From NCBI GenBank assembly GCA_023408815.1, contig JAEYJO010000005.1:1-42406 (forward strand): a DNA stretch of 42,406 nt, written 5' to 3'. Positions 7,357-15,776 of this stretch are shown here, one piece after another (position 1 is the stretch's first letter; every line of letters starts with the position of its first letter). Both the position numbers and the translations under genes were made by a program. The stretch comes from Bacillota bacterium. Lineage in GTDB: Bacteria; Bacillota; Clostridia; Lachnospirales; Lachnospiraceae. The notes under the pieces were generated by a model, which worked only from the letters and a program-made list of their open reading frames with translations, did no database searches and was not told the DNA's origin.

Positions 7357-8535
7357 ATGAAACGATTACAAGTACTTCTTCTTGTCGCTTTATCCTCCGC
7401 TCTTTTTTTAACCGGTTGTGGTAAGACAGAAGAAGTTGAAGAACCTGTCGTTGCGCAGGTCATTGAACCTCAGCCTGAATTAGAGACGGATGAGACAAAC
7501 GCCAAGGAAGAAACGGCTACCGATGATGATGTGCCTCCGGAAGAAGGCATGGTTAGAAGTACGCTTACCAACGAATGGATAGACGGAGATTTAGAGGATG
7601 CACGTCCTATTTCCATTATGATTCCCAATGATTCGTCAGCACTTCCGCATTATAACCTTTCCAAAGCGGACATCCTTTATGAGTGCCCGGTAGAAGGAAG
7701 CATAACGAGAAGCATGGCTGTCATTAAGGACTGGGAAGGATTGGACCGTATCGGTAATGTTAGAAGCTGCCGTGATTATTTCGTATATTGGTCTTTTGAA
7801 TGGGATTCCATTTACCTTCATTTCGGCGGTCCCTTCTACATCAATGATATTGTAGAGAAAGCTGATACGGATCACATTACGGGAACCTCATACGGTGACA
7901 AGAGAACCGACGCAATGTTCGAAGGCGCTTTTTACCGTTCTACCGATAAGAAGGCTCCTCAGAACGCATACGCCAGTGCAGAAGGAATCAACAAGGGTAT
8001 CAGTAAATTCGGTTATTCCAAGACATACCGCGACGGTTACTACGATGCAGATCACTTCAAGTTCGCTTCTTCAAAGACACCGAATACCTTAGACGCGTAC
8101 AGCGATGCTGTTACGGCAAAGGAAATCAGTATGAAGCCCGCTTATCCGGTAACCAAGACTTCCTTTACCTATAATGCTGAGGATGGTTTGTATTACCGTT
8201 ACATGTACGGCAAGCCTGATGTAGATGCTGCCAATAACGAAGTGCAGCTTTCCTTTAAAAATGTACTGGTTCAGTTCACATATCATGAAGTCAGGGACGA
8301 AAAGGGCTATCTGGCATTTCAGGTACACGATACCACAAGAGACGGCTACTACTTTACTAATGGAAAGGGTATCCATGTGACGTGGAAAAAGACTGCTGAC
8401 TACGAACCTACCAAATATTTTGACGATAATGGAAATGAAATCGAAATAAATACCGGTAAAACAATGATTTGTATTGTAGAGGAAGGCGATTCTTTCGATG
8501 CTGATGGAGTTTCTCTACAGTCCGACGCAAAATAA
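7357..8535 (+). CDS. DUF3048 domain-containing lipoprotein (YerB-like)
   Basis: A 392-residue secreted lipoprotein. The signal peptide ends in the lipobox LTGC, so Cys21 is probably lipidated and the protein held on the outer face of the membrane. An acidic linker (about 22-65, rich in Glu and Asp) precedes the DUF3048 domain, in which RPISIMIPND, ADILYECPVEGSITRSMAVI, RIGNVRSCRDYFVYW and YLHFGG are recognisable. The C-terminal part (FKNVLVQFTYHEV, GKGIHVTWKK) matches the second half of the family. Function is not established; relatives occur widely in Firmicutes as envelope proteins. GTGAGG lies 8-10 nt before the ATG. It is a single-gene unit with its own promoter and terminator. Confidence 0.9.
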   Translation: MKRLQVLLLVALSSALFLTGCGKTEEVEEPVVAQVIEPQPELETDETNAKEETATDDDVPPEEGMVRSTLTNEWIDGDLEDARPISIMIPNDSSALPHYNLSKADILYECPVEGSITRSMAVIKDWEGLDRIGNVRSCRDYFVYWSFEWDSIYLHFGGPFYINDIVEKADTDHITGTSYGDKRTDAMFEGAFYRSTDKKAPQNAYASAEGINKGISKFGYSKTYRDGYYDADHFKFASSKTPNTLDAYSDAVTAKEISMKPAYPVTKTSFTYNAEDGLYYRYMYGKPDVDAANNEVQLSFKNVLVQFTYHEVRDEKGYLAFQVHDTTRDGYYFTNGKGIHVTWKKTADYEPTKYFDDNGNEIEINTGKTMICIVEEGDSFDADGVSLQSDAK

Positions 8536-8556
8536 AATACTTGTTTTATTCCATAT

Positions 8557-8590
8557 AAAGAGGCTTGCCAATATTGCGCAAGCCTCTTTT
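8557..8590. terminator. Bidirectional terminator between DUF3048 gene and leuA
   Basis: A 12-bp stem (aaagaggcttgc at 8557-8568, gcaagcctcttt at 8578-8589) with T residues at the 3' end in both directions. It lies between converging genes and can serve both. Confidence 0.75.
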
Positions 8591-8630
8591 ACATTCCAAT
8601 CCATTCCTGATTTATATTTTAAATTTGCCT

Positions 8631-10313
8631 CTATTTTTTCGTGCCTAATCCAAGGCGGTTTACCGCAGAGAAAATAGCTCTTACGGACGCTCTCGTAATA
8701 TTGGAGCTTACGCCGACACCATAGGTAACTGTCCCGGTATCAGAATCCAGCAGATGAATGTAGGCTGCCGCCTGAGAATTGGAACCACTTTGCAGCGCGT
8801 GCTCTTCGTAATCCAATATCTTCATTTCTTCTCCGATGACCTCCTGAAGGCCGCGCTTTACTGCATCGATAGGCCCATTCCCTATCGCTTCAAAAGATTT
8901 CTCCACGCCATGATCCGTATAGATGACCGTAACTCTCGTATCGAATTCAGAAGTAGTTTCTCCGCTCAAATCGTCCACCTTCAGCTTTCTGAAATGAATC
9001 GGCTCCTTCTTCTCCAGATATTCCTGTCTGAACTGCTCCATAATCTGGTCCGGAGATACTTCTCCCTGCTTCTCCGAAATCGCTTGAATAGTCTTGGCAA
9101 ACTCCTTGTGCATTCCCTTAGGCAGCTTGAATCCGAAATACGTATCCATAACGAAGGCCACACCGCCCTTGCCCGACTGGGAATTAATTCTTACAATCGG
9201 CTCATATTCTCTGCCAATATCAGCAGGATCGATAGGCAGATAAGGAACCTGCCATATTTGGCTGTTTCTTTCCTTCATCGCTTTTACACCTTTGTTGATG
9301 GCATCCTGATGTGAGCCGGAGAATGCCGTAAACACGAGTTTTCCGGCGTATGGATGTCTGGGATGAACCGGAATCTTACAACACCTTTCGTATAATTCTA
9401 TCGTCTCGCCTATTTTATCCACGTGCAGCTCAGGATCGATCCCCTGGGAAAACATGTTATAGGCTATATTCAATACATCCACATTACCCGTCCGTTCGCC
9501 ATTGCCGAACAGCGTTCCTTCTACACGCTCCGCACCCGCTAACAGTGCCAGTTCCGTACTTGCCACTCCGGTTCCTCTGTCGTTATGTGGATGAACGCTC
9601 AAAATAATACTTTTCCTATTCTTAAAATGACTGTTCATCCATTCGATGCGGTCGGCATATACATTGGGAGTAGTCATCTCCACGGTAGATGGCAGATTGA
9701 TAATAATCGGTTCCTCCTCGGTCGCTCCCCATGTCTCCTGAACGGCCGTGCATATATCCAATGCGAAATCTAACTCCGTACCGGTAAAGCTTTCCGGCGA
9801 ATACTCCAAAATAATCTTTCCCGGGAAATTCTTCGCCCTTTCCTTTACCCACTTCGTCCCCCGAACCGCAATCTCTATAATTTCTTCTCTGCTCATTTCA
9901 AATACTACGTCTCTTTGCAGTGTAGAAGTAGAATTGTAAATGTGTACGATCACCTGCTTGCAGCCTGCAATGGCTTCGAAGGTCCTCTCAATCTGCTCCT
10001 CCCTACACTGGGTGAGCACCTGAACCCTCACGTCGTCGGGAATCATCTTCCTATCCACAAGCTGACGCAGAAAATCAAATTCTATCTGGCTGGCGGCTGG
10101 AAATCCGATTTCAATATCGCGAAAACCAAGCTTAATCAAATATTGAAACATCTCGATTTTTTCTTCCACTACCATCGGGTCAATCAGTGCCTGATTGCCG
10201 TCCCGCAAGTCAACGCTGCACCAGAGAGGCGCTTTCTGAATTTCATTACCAGGCCATATTCTTTCCGGATAGACCATGACCGGATTGCGCTGATATCTTT
10301 TATAATTTAACAT
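8631..10313 (-). CDS. leuA: 2-isopropylmalate synthase
   Basis: This enzyme condenses acetyl-CoA with 2-oxoisovalerate in the first committed step of leucine synthesis. The catalytic block SVDLRDGNQALID (about 33-45), GFPAASQIEFDF, the metal-binding HPHNDRGTG and GNGERTGNVD are all present; the C-terminal 130 residues form the allosteric leucine-binding domain (VTYGVGVSSNITRASVRAIFSAVNRLG). At 560 residues, and with RNPVMVYPERIWPG at the N terminus, it is the long LeuA2 class shared with actinobacteria and yeast. The start is the ATG at 10313 because GGAGG lies 7 nt upstream; a 16-residue upstream extension would include the binding site. No leader peptide, T-box or other leu genes are visible nearby. 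Confidence 0.95.
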   Translation of the reverse strand: MLNYKRYQRNPVMVYPERIWPGNEIQKAPLWCSVDLRDGNQALIDPMVVEEKIEMFQYLIKLGFRDIEIGFPAASQIEFDFLRQLVDRKMIPDDVRVQVLTQCREEQIERTFEAIAGCKQVIVHIYNSTSTLQRDVVFEMSREEIIEIAVRGTKWVKERAKNFPGKIILEYSPESFTGTELDFALDICTAVQETWGATEEEPIIINLPSTVEMTTPNVYADRIEWMNSHFKNRKSIILSVHPHNDRGTGVASTELALLAGAERVEGTLFGNGERTGNVDVLNIAYNMFSQGIDPELHVDKIGETIELYERCCKIPVHPRHPYAGKLVFTAFSGSHQDAINKGVKAMKERNSQIWQVPYLPIDPADIGREYEPIVRINSQSGKGGVAFVMDTYFGFKLPKGMHKEFAKTIQAISEKQGEVSPDQIMEQFRQEYLEKKEPIHFRKLKVDDLSGETTSEFDTRVTVIYTDHGVEKSFEAIGNGPIDAVKRGLQEVIGEEMKILDYEEHALQSGSNSQAAAYIHLLDSDTGTVTYGVGVSSNITRASVRAIFSAVNRLGLGTKK

Positions 10314-10332
10314 ACCTATACCTCCGTCTATA

Positions 10333-10355
10333 TTTATAACGCATCCTAAATGCGC
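10333..10355 (-). promoter_or_regulatory. leuA -10 box with adjoining imperfect palindrome
   Basis: On the minus strand TATAAA (10333-10338) is a plausible -10 box 20 nt before the leuA start. Directly next to it lies ACGCAT-CCTAA-ATGCGC (10339-10355 on the plus strand), an imperfect inverted repeat that could be a repressor site. No convincing -35 box is seen. Confidence 0.3.
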
Positions 10356-10372
10356 ATTCATTTTTGTTCATA

Positions 10373-10390
10373 GAGTACTTTCCTATTGCA
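10373..10390. repeat. Terminator-adjacent motif, copy 2
   Basis: The 18-mer gagtactttcctattgca lies next to the HPr terminator and matches the copy at 34654-34671 at 16 of 18 positions. In the direction of HPr transcription it follows immediately after the terminator T-run. Confidence 0.45.
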
Positions 10391-10414
10391 CAAAAAACCG
10401 GCTCGAAGAGCCGG
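10391..10414 (-). terminator. Rho-independent terminator of the HPr gene
   Basis: Minus-strand stem CCGGCTC/GAGCCGG with a three-base loop (10398-10414) followed by T6. It lies 21 nt beyond the HPr stop and separates HPr from leuA. Confidence 0.85.
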
Positions 10415-10435
10415 CTATTTTTCAGCTATGTAGAT

Positions 10436-10699
10436 TTATTCCCCAAGACCGCTTTCAATAGCATGAACCAAAGACTTAAGTGCCACTTCCTCATCTTCGC
10501 CTTCGCAAACAAACTCTATCTCATCACCACATTTTACGCATGCTCCAAGTACGCTGAGTACGCTCTTTGCATTTGCCGTATTCTCTCTGAATGTGAATGT
10601 AATTAATGATTTAAACTGCATTGCCTCTTTACATAGGATGCCTGCCGGTCTTAGATGTAGCCCTGTGGGGTTTTTAATAACTACCTTTTGGCTTACCAT
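10436..10699 (-). CDS. ptsH: HPr family phosphocarrier protein
   Basis: A cytoplasmic phosphocarrier of 87 residues, the usual HPr length. His15, the site phosphorylated by enzyme I, is present in TGLHLRPAG, and the regulatory Ser46 in NAKSVLSVLG, the site of HPr kinase in Firmicutes. It could therefore act in both sugar transport and carbon catabolite repression; the presence of His15 argues against a Crh-type protein. The usual HARPA is HLRPA here, a mild deviation. GGAGG lies 10 nt before the ATG. It has its own promoter and terminator; ptsI is not adjacent. Confidence 0.9.
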   Translation of the reverse strand: MVSQKVVIKNPTGLHLRPAGILCKEAMQFKSLITFTFRENTANAKSVLSVLGACVKCGDEIEFVCEGEDEEVALKSLVHAIESGLGE

Positions 10700-10758
10700 A
10701 CCTCTTTTTCCTCCAATTTCATATGCTATTTAACGAATGGCATACGTTCCACATACAT

Positions 10759-10787
10759 ACTATATCATCTTTTCCTATACTTCTCAA
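10759..10787 (-). promoter_or_regulatory. Sigma-A promoter of the HPr gene
   Basis: On the minus strand TTGAGA (10782-10787) and TATAGT (10759-10764) are 17 bp apart, each one base from consensus. The -35 box begins 19 nt after the glmM stop codon. Confidence 0.55.
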
Positions 10788-10805
10788 GTGCCTTCTTTGC
10801 CATTA

Positions 10806-12155
10806 TTACAGCATGATATTCTGAATCAATTCAGCAAGCTTTTTCGCCTCTTTATCGATCTGTTCCTTATCCTTCCCTTCAATCATAACACGCACCATAG
10901 GCTCTGTACCGGAAGGCCTGATAAGTACCCGCCCTTCGCCGGCGAACTTCTTATTCAACTCATCGATGGCATCGGCTATCTCAGGATAATCCATATAATT
11001 TTCTTTTTTGTGATTCGGCACCTTTGCATTAACAAGCGCCTGAGGCATAACCTCCATTACTTTCGAAAGCTCGGACAGCGGCTTTCCCGTTTCCACCATA
11101 ACCTCCAGCAGATGAAGAGCGCTCAAAAGCCCGTCTCCCGTCGTATTTTCATCCAGAAAGATGATATGCCCCGACTGTTCTCCTCCGAGACTGGCATCGA
11201 TTTCCTTCATGCGCTCCAACACATAGCGGTCGCCAACCTTAGTCTGTTCTATCTTTATTTTATTCGCCTCACCCATAAGGAAAAATCCTAAGTTGCTCAT
11301 AATGGTAGCTACAATAATGTTTTTCTTCAGCTTACCTTTATTTTTCATATGGCTGCCGATAATCGCCATAATCTGGTCTCCATCGATCATATTTCCCAGC
11401 TCATCCACAGCCATCAGTCTGTCCGCATCCCCATCAAAAGCGAGGCCCACGTTAGCTTTTTCATATACGACACGCGCCTGAAGCTCTTCCATATGCGTGG
11501 AACCGCAGTTAGCATTGATATTCGTTCCGTCAGGATTATTGTGAATAGCTACGACCTCGCCGCCCAGTTCCTTAAGCGCTTCAATTGAAGTATAATAGGC
11601 CGCGCCTTCCGCACAGTCCGCCACGATCTTAAGTCTACGAAAATCTACATTTACCGCCTTCATGGAATGATTAATATATTCCTCCCTGGCATCTGTACGA
11701 TATTTAATCTTTCCCACACTGCTGCCTGTAGGGAATTTCACATCCTTCATTCCGCTTCCTATCATAGTCTCTATTTCATCCTCAAGAGAATCGGGAAGCT
11801 TATAGCCATTGCCGTCAAAAAATTTAATTCCGTTAAATTCTACAGGATTATGGGAAGCGGATATCACTACGCCTGCATCAACCTTGTATTTCCTCGTAAG
11901 GTATGCTATTGCCGGCGTAGGAAGTATTCCCACATACACACAATTCGCCCCTACGGAGCAAGCCCCTGCCATCAGCGCATTCGCCAGCATGTCTCCGGAC
12001 ATACGCGTATCGCAGCCTACCATTATCGTCGGTTTATGTTCATTTTCTTTCGTAAGAACATATGCGCCGGCCTGCCCGAGCTGCATCGCCAAAAGCGGCG
12101 TTAGTTCTTCGTTGGCAACTCCTCTTACACCATCCGTACCAAATAATCTTCCCAT
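10806..12155 (-). CDS. glmM: Phosphoglucosamine mutase
   Basis: GlmM converts glucosamine 6-phosphate to glucosamine 1-phosphate, a precursor of UDP-GlcNAc and so of peptidoglycan. The N-terminal MGRLFGTDGVRGVAN is typical; the phosphoserine loop ISASHNP puts the catalytic Ser at 101; FDGDADR is the metal-binding loop; GGEQSGHIIF is the sugar-binding loop; and RPSGTEPMVRVM binds phosphate at the C terminus. Length 449 is standard. GGAGG lies 7 nt before the ATG. It follows cdaA and cdaR as in many Firmicutes, where CdaA and GlmM are known to interact. Confidence 0.97.
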   Translation of the reverse strand: MGRLFGTDGVRGVANEELTPLLAMQLGQAGAYVLTKENEHKPTIMVGCDTRMSGDMLANALMAGACSVGANCVYVGILPTPAIAYLTRKYKVDAGVVISASHNPVEFNGIKFFDGNGYKLPDSLEDEIETMIGSGMKDVKFPTGSSVGKIKYRTDAREEYINHSMKAVNVDFRRLKIVADCAEGAAYYTSIEALKELGGEVVAIHNNPDGTNINANCGSTHMEELQARVVYEKANVGLAFDGDADRLMAVDELGNMIDGDQIMAIIGSHMKNKGKLKKNIIVATIMSNLGFFLMGEANKIKIEQTKVGDRYVLERMKEIDASLGGEQSGHIIFLDENTTGDGLLSALHLLEVMVETGKPLSELSKVMEVMPQALVNAKVPNHKKENYMDYPEIADAIDELNKKFAGEGRVLIRPSGTEPMVRVMIEGKDKEQIDKEAKKLAELIQNIML

Positions 12156-12176
12156 GTAAAGCCTCCTGTCGAATAC

Positions 12177-13454
12177 TTATTCTTTTTCTCTTATATTTAA
12201 TCTTACCGTAACGTTTTCCCTCAGACTTACACTTTCAGGAAGATTGAAGGATAGCGGTACATCCCAGTAACCCTCTTCCACTTCCTCGATAATTCCTCTT
12301 TCCCGCAAGTCAGCGATATCTACAGTTCCTCTTATTTCATCACCATTTATGCTGTTCACGTCCGCCGAAAGTCCAATGACCTGAATGGAAAATTCATCTT
12401 CAAAGGTCGATACTTCACCCTCAAAACTCTCCGGCATGTTCAAAATCGAAATGTCATTTTTGGAAACAGTGAAGTTTCTGGCAATCACCGGCTCAATATA
12501 GACAGTTACCACCGCATTTCCGTCAAATTTCTTATCCCCCAGCTCTACACTGCCCGGCAAATATTCTCTTACATCTATGACGGTTACCAGATCTTCAGTA
12601 AGTCCTGTAATATCCAACACGGTATCCGGAATATCCAGTGAAGAAATGTTTTTCAGCACATTGGCTTTTCCCGCCAAAACAACAGAAGCAGGAGTGCTGC
12701 TCACTACGCCTGTCGCACGGTATCCGTCAGCAGGTGTTCCCATTACGGAGAAATTCAAAGGAATCTCCTTGGTTGCCAGTATTTCCACATTGACACGCAC
12801 CGTATTTATATTAAGAGTGAGATTAGTCTTAGGTATTTCCACACCGTCTGCATCATACAGCTTGATTTCCTCCACCGTACCGATATCACTGGTAAAGCCG
12901 GTTACCGCTACACTTACCTCCGCCTTATTGATTCTGGATACGATGGATTCCGCTCCCGACACCCTCACGAGGTTCTGCTCCGTCGTAACGTCGCCGATCA
13001 TATATCCGTCTCCCACGCTCCCCGAATAAGTCGCTCTCAATGCCAGACTAATGCTTTGCTTATTTTCGATGTTCAATTTTACACTATCGATATTTCCCGT
13101 TATACTGTCTAATCTTTCATTATATTTATTGGTGGAAAGCTTGATGCTGATAGTATTGAGACTTGTTAAGTCGTTCATATCAGCCACAGCAACAACATTA
13201 TCCTTGCTGATCGTATCAATAATCGATCTGGGAGCCACTACTGTCACCGAATCTATGACATCGGTATCGTCCAAAATTTCATATACCTTCCCCTGACTGG
13301 TAATCGCATCCGCATTCTGAATCACTACAGGAATATTCGTAAACTTCGACGACGTAGCCGGATCATTTATATTAGTTACCAAAAGCCACAAAATAGCTGC
13401 GAAAAGGACCGAACCGATTTTCAGAACAAGATTGCCCGTCAATTTATTTTTCAT
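12177..13454 (-). CDS. cdaR: YbbR-domain protein, CdaA regulator
   Basis: A membrane-anchored extracytoplasmic protein of about 425 residues. After a short cytoplasmic start (MKNKLTGNLVLK) comes one transmembrane segment (IGSVLFAAILWLLV), followed by four to five YbbR-type beta repeats, seen as recurring I-P-V/L...G...V..V motifs (FTNIPVVIQN, LALRATYSG, IPLNFSVMG, ARNFTVSKND). In Firmicutes this protein modulates the neighbouring diadenylate cyclase CdaA. The start at 13454 is preferred because AAGGG lies just upstream; the longer frame to 13493 reads further back into cdaA. The chosen start overlaps the cdaA end by 11 nt, suggesting translational coupling. Confidence 0.92.
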   Translation of the reverse strand: MKNKLTGNLVLKIGSVLFAAILWLLVTNINDPATSSKFTNIPVVIQNADAITSQGKVYEILDDTDVIDSVTVVAPRSIIDTISKDNVVAVADMNDLTSLNTISIKLSTNKYNERLDSITGNIDSVKLNIENKQSISLALRATYSGSVGDGYMIGDVTTEQNLVRVSGAESIVSRINKAEVSVAVTGFTSDIGTVEEIKLYDADGVEIPKTNLTLNINTVRVNVEILATKEIPLNFSVMGTPADGYRATGVVSSTPASVVLAGKANVLKNISSLDIPDTVLDITGLTEDLVTVIDVREYLPGSVELGDKKFDGNAVVTVYIEPVIARNFTVSKNDISILNMPESFEGEVSTFEDEFSIQVIGLSADVNSINGDEIRGTVDIADLRERGIIEEVEEGYWDVPLSFNLPESVSLRENVTVRLNIREKE

Positions 13455-14316
13455 TTCTTGCCCTTCCCTTCCAAAGCTTTCGCTTCTTTTCATCTAATGG
13501 CTTATTCTGGATAATACGCAGTTTTTCCTTCAGCGAGTCTCCATCCAGGCTAACGTATAGGCTTCCTTCATACGCCACACTGATTTTTCCGGTTTCCTCG
13601 GAAACGATAACCGTCATGGAATCCGTAGCCTCGGAAATTCCTATTGCCGCCCTATGCCTTGTTCCGAGTTCTTTGCTAAGCTCCATATTATCGGACAAGG
13701 GAAGATAACATGTAGCCGAAACCACACGATTTCCGCGTACAATAACAGCACCGTCGTGAAGCGGTGTATTATGCTCGAATATATTCACTAATAATTGGCT
13801 CGAAACGATACCATCCACTGCTATACCCGTTCTCTCATATTCTGCAAGAGACTGAGTCTGTTCCATTACAATGAGTGCTCCTGTCTTTACCTTCGCCATC
13901 TCTACACACGCCCTGACAATTTCATTGACCGTGCGGTCAGAAAACAATCCCTCCTCCGGTTTGCTGGGTTCAAAGGGAAAAATAGAAGAAATGATGTTCT
14001 TGCGTCCTAATTCCTCCAGCGCTTTTCGAAGCTCGGGCTGCAATATGACGATAATTGCCGTTGCCGCTATTCCCACTACATTTTGCGCAATCCACAAAAT
14101 CGTATTCATGTTGAATACTGCAGCTAAAAACAAAAATACAGCAATTACCACAACACCCTTTAAAAGAGACCAAGCTTTCGTATTTTTTATCCAAACCAAA
14201 ATATGGTACACCAAAAAGGAGATAATTATTATCTCCACGATATCAGTCCACCTGATACTGGGCATGCGCTTGAAATAGGTATCTACAATTTGTGTAATCT
14301 GCTGCATCTTAATCAT
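13444..14316 (-). CDS. cdaA: Diadenylate cyclase (c-di-AMP synthase)
   Basis: CdaA makes cyclic di-AMP from two ATP at the membrane. Three transmembrane segments lie in residues 24-90 (IVEIIIISFLVYHILVWI, LLKGVVVIAVFLFLAAVF, IAQNVVGIAATAIIVIL), followed by the DAC domain. The two catalytic motifs are intact: DGA at 188-190 and RHR at 220-222. QPELRKALEELGR and EGLFSDRTVNEIV are typical of the family. The length of 290 is slightly above average because of a basic C-terminal tail. An in-frame ATG nine bases downstream is an alternative start. The product controls turgor, potassium uptake and cell-wall homeostasis in related bacteria. Confidence 0.96.
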   Translation of the reverse strand: MIKMQQITQIVDTYFKRMPSIRWTDIVEIIIISFLVYHILVWIKNTKAWSLLKGVVVIAVFLFLAAVFNMNTILWIAQNVVGIAATAIIVILQPELRKALEELGRKNIISSIFPFEPSKPEEGLFSDRTVNEIVRACVEMAKVKTGALIVMEQTQSLAEYERTGIAVDGIVSSQLLVNIFEHNTPLHDGAVIVRGNRVVSATCYLPLSDNMELSKELGTRHRAAIGISEATDSMTVIVSEETGKISVAYEGSLYVSLDGDSLKEKLRIIQNKPLDEKKRKLWKGRARNEK

Positions 14317-14357
14317 TCCAGTCTTTTATAATATCCACAATCCGCTTCTTCCATTCA

Positions 14358-15344
14358 CTATTTTTTGGAAGAACTTCTTCCCTCCATCGCTTTCGCTCCT
14401 TGTGACGGTCTCGTTCTCTTCTGCGAATTGATTTGTTTCACCTTCCGCTCAGGCGTTGCTACGGTAACCTTAGGTACCGCTTTTACATAATAATAATATT
14501 CGTCGTCCTCAAACTGTACCTTCTCCGTCCGGCTGTAGTCCACATTGAACTCAAAAAACTGGATCACCACCGCAATGAGAGCCGAAACAATCGTTCCAAC
14601 AATGATTCCACCAATCGACACATTGGTCTCAAACATCAAATCTCCTACTAATAAAATCATCACATTCACCAAAGCGCCTGCAATTATAGCTATCATCCAC
14701 GAGTGATCCATGGAAAGCCTTCGAATTAGATATACGAGAATAATCGTTGCAGTAAAGGCCGCAAGGGTTACAATCATCCCTTTATTGTTCAGAATACCAT
14801 CAATCAAGTAACGAAATTTCGCAGTGATTTCTTCCGTTTCCATAGATGCCAGTGCGGTATCGCTTTGCTTTATGTATGCAATCAAATAATATACGACCAC
14901 CCCGCATGCTGCTGACACTGCGGACGTCGGTGTGCTAAGGAGCCCCATGGCTATGGGAATCACATAAGGTATCTTCAGCCAAAAACAGATAGGCGTAAGA
15001 ACCACTACCAGCATATCTTTAGGTGAAAACCTGAAATACAATAAAAACATAAGTAGAAAAATCGCCAGAGCCACTACCGCACACTCCAGGGAAAGCGCAT
15101 ACAAATGTCCGATTACCAGCGCCGCCGCCACAATAATCACGAAATTAGCCGGCATAAAAGAACACATAAGTGCCAATACCAATACTATTGCGATATTATT
15201 TATTTTATTCATGTAACCGAGGTTGGCGTTTACTAACAAAAAACAAACAAAAGAAACCAAAAACTTAAACAGGGGTATCAAGTATACTTCGTATTTTCCA
15301 TATATTCTTTTTAAATATTGCTTTGCTACAAGTAAAGATGTCAT
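14358..15344 (-). CDS. Uncharacterised polytopic membrane protein
   Basis: I do not recognise this protein. It has 328 residues and about seven to eight hydrophobic segments between 20 and 270, including NNIAIVLVLALMCSFMPANFVIIVAAALVIGHL and MIVTLAAFTATIILVYLI. A break at about 165-190 (QSDTALASMETEEITAKFRYLIDG) looks cytoplasmic or extracellular, dividing the protein into two membrane halves. The C-terminal 55 residues are soluble: first acidic and tyrosine-rich (FEDDEYYYYVK), then strongly basic and serine-rich (QKRTRPSQGAKAMEGRSSSKK). AAAGGAA precedes the ATG. It sits between a small membrane protein and cdaA, with gaps of 33 and 41 nt, so it is likely co-transcribed with the c-di-AMP genes and may act at the envelope. 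Confidence 0.75.
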   Translation of the reverse strand: MTSLLVAKQYLKRIYGKYEVYLIPLFKFLVSFVCFLLVNANLGYMNKINNIAIVLVLALMCSFMPANFVIIVAAALVIGHLYALSLECAVVALAIFLLMFLLYFRFSPKDMLVVVLTPICFWLKIPYVIPIAMGLLSTPTSAVSAACGVVVYYLIAYIKQSDTALASMETEEITAKFRYLIDGILNNKGMIVTLAAFTATIILVYLIRRLSMDHSWMIAIIAGALVNVMILLVGDLMFETNVSIGGIIVGTIVSALIAVVIQFFEFNVDYSRTEKVQFEDDEYYYYVKAVPKVTVATPERKVKQINSQKRTRPSQGAKAMEGRSSSKK

Positions 15345-15377
15345 AATAATTTCCTTTCAAGGCCGCATAAGCCCGTA

Positions 15378-15767
15378 CTACGTCTTATCATACATACCGG
15401 TCAGCCTGTTAAGGTTGCTCATATACAGCTTCATTTTCTTTTGGGCTTTTGCATACCGATAAGAATATACTGCGTAGGATATAATAGCGTATATTCCTAT
15501 CACAAATAGATATTTAACCAAAACAGATTTGCCGAACTGGAACAGATCCATCTTGTAAACATCCGTCATAAAAATTTCAAAATCATAAAAAACATACATC
15601 CCGAACAAGATTCCAAAGGCTAACGTTCCGTAAATTACGGACTTCAGCACTTGAAACCAAACATAGTCCCCACGAAAATAATTCATGACGGAAGTATTCT
15701 TCTTCCCCTCATGCTCTTCGTAGGACGCCATCTTCGTCATCAGGATGACCCTTTCTTTATTCAACAT
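15378..15767 (-). CDS. Small uncharacterised membrane protein
   Basis: A 129-residue protein of unknown function. Two membrane segments are visible (VIYGTLAFGILFGMYVFYDF around 43-62 and YLFVIGIYAIISYAVYSYRY around 85-104), with a charged cytoplasmic-looking N terminus and a basic C terminus that may form a helix (AKAQKKMKLYMSNLNRL). AGGAG lies 6-7 nt before the ATG, and only 9 nt separate it from the upstream YvyF-like gene, so it clearly belongs to this operon. The adjacent membrane gene suggests the two may act together. Confidence 0.75.
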   Translation of the reverse strand: MLNKERVILMTKMASYEEHEGKKNTSVMNYFRGDYVWFQVLKSVIYGTLAFGILFGMYVFYDFEIFMTDVYKMDLFQFGKSVLVKYLFVIGIYAIISYAVYSYRYAKAQKKMKLYMSNLNRLTGMYDKT

Positions 15768-15776
15768 AATTTTCTC

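Noticed and set aside
10314..10361. 16-residue N-terminal extension of LeuA
   Set aside because: It would translate through the GGAGG that serves the ATG at 10313.
10314..10435. T-box or leader-peptide attenuator upstream of leuA
   Set aside because: The only strong hairpin is the HPr terminator, and no T-box sequence or run of leucine codons is present in the short leader.
10737..11291. 184-codon plus-strand open frame over the glmM end and HPr promoter
   Set aside because: Low-complexity Leu/Phe/His-rich translation, antisense to glmM; no supporting start.
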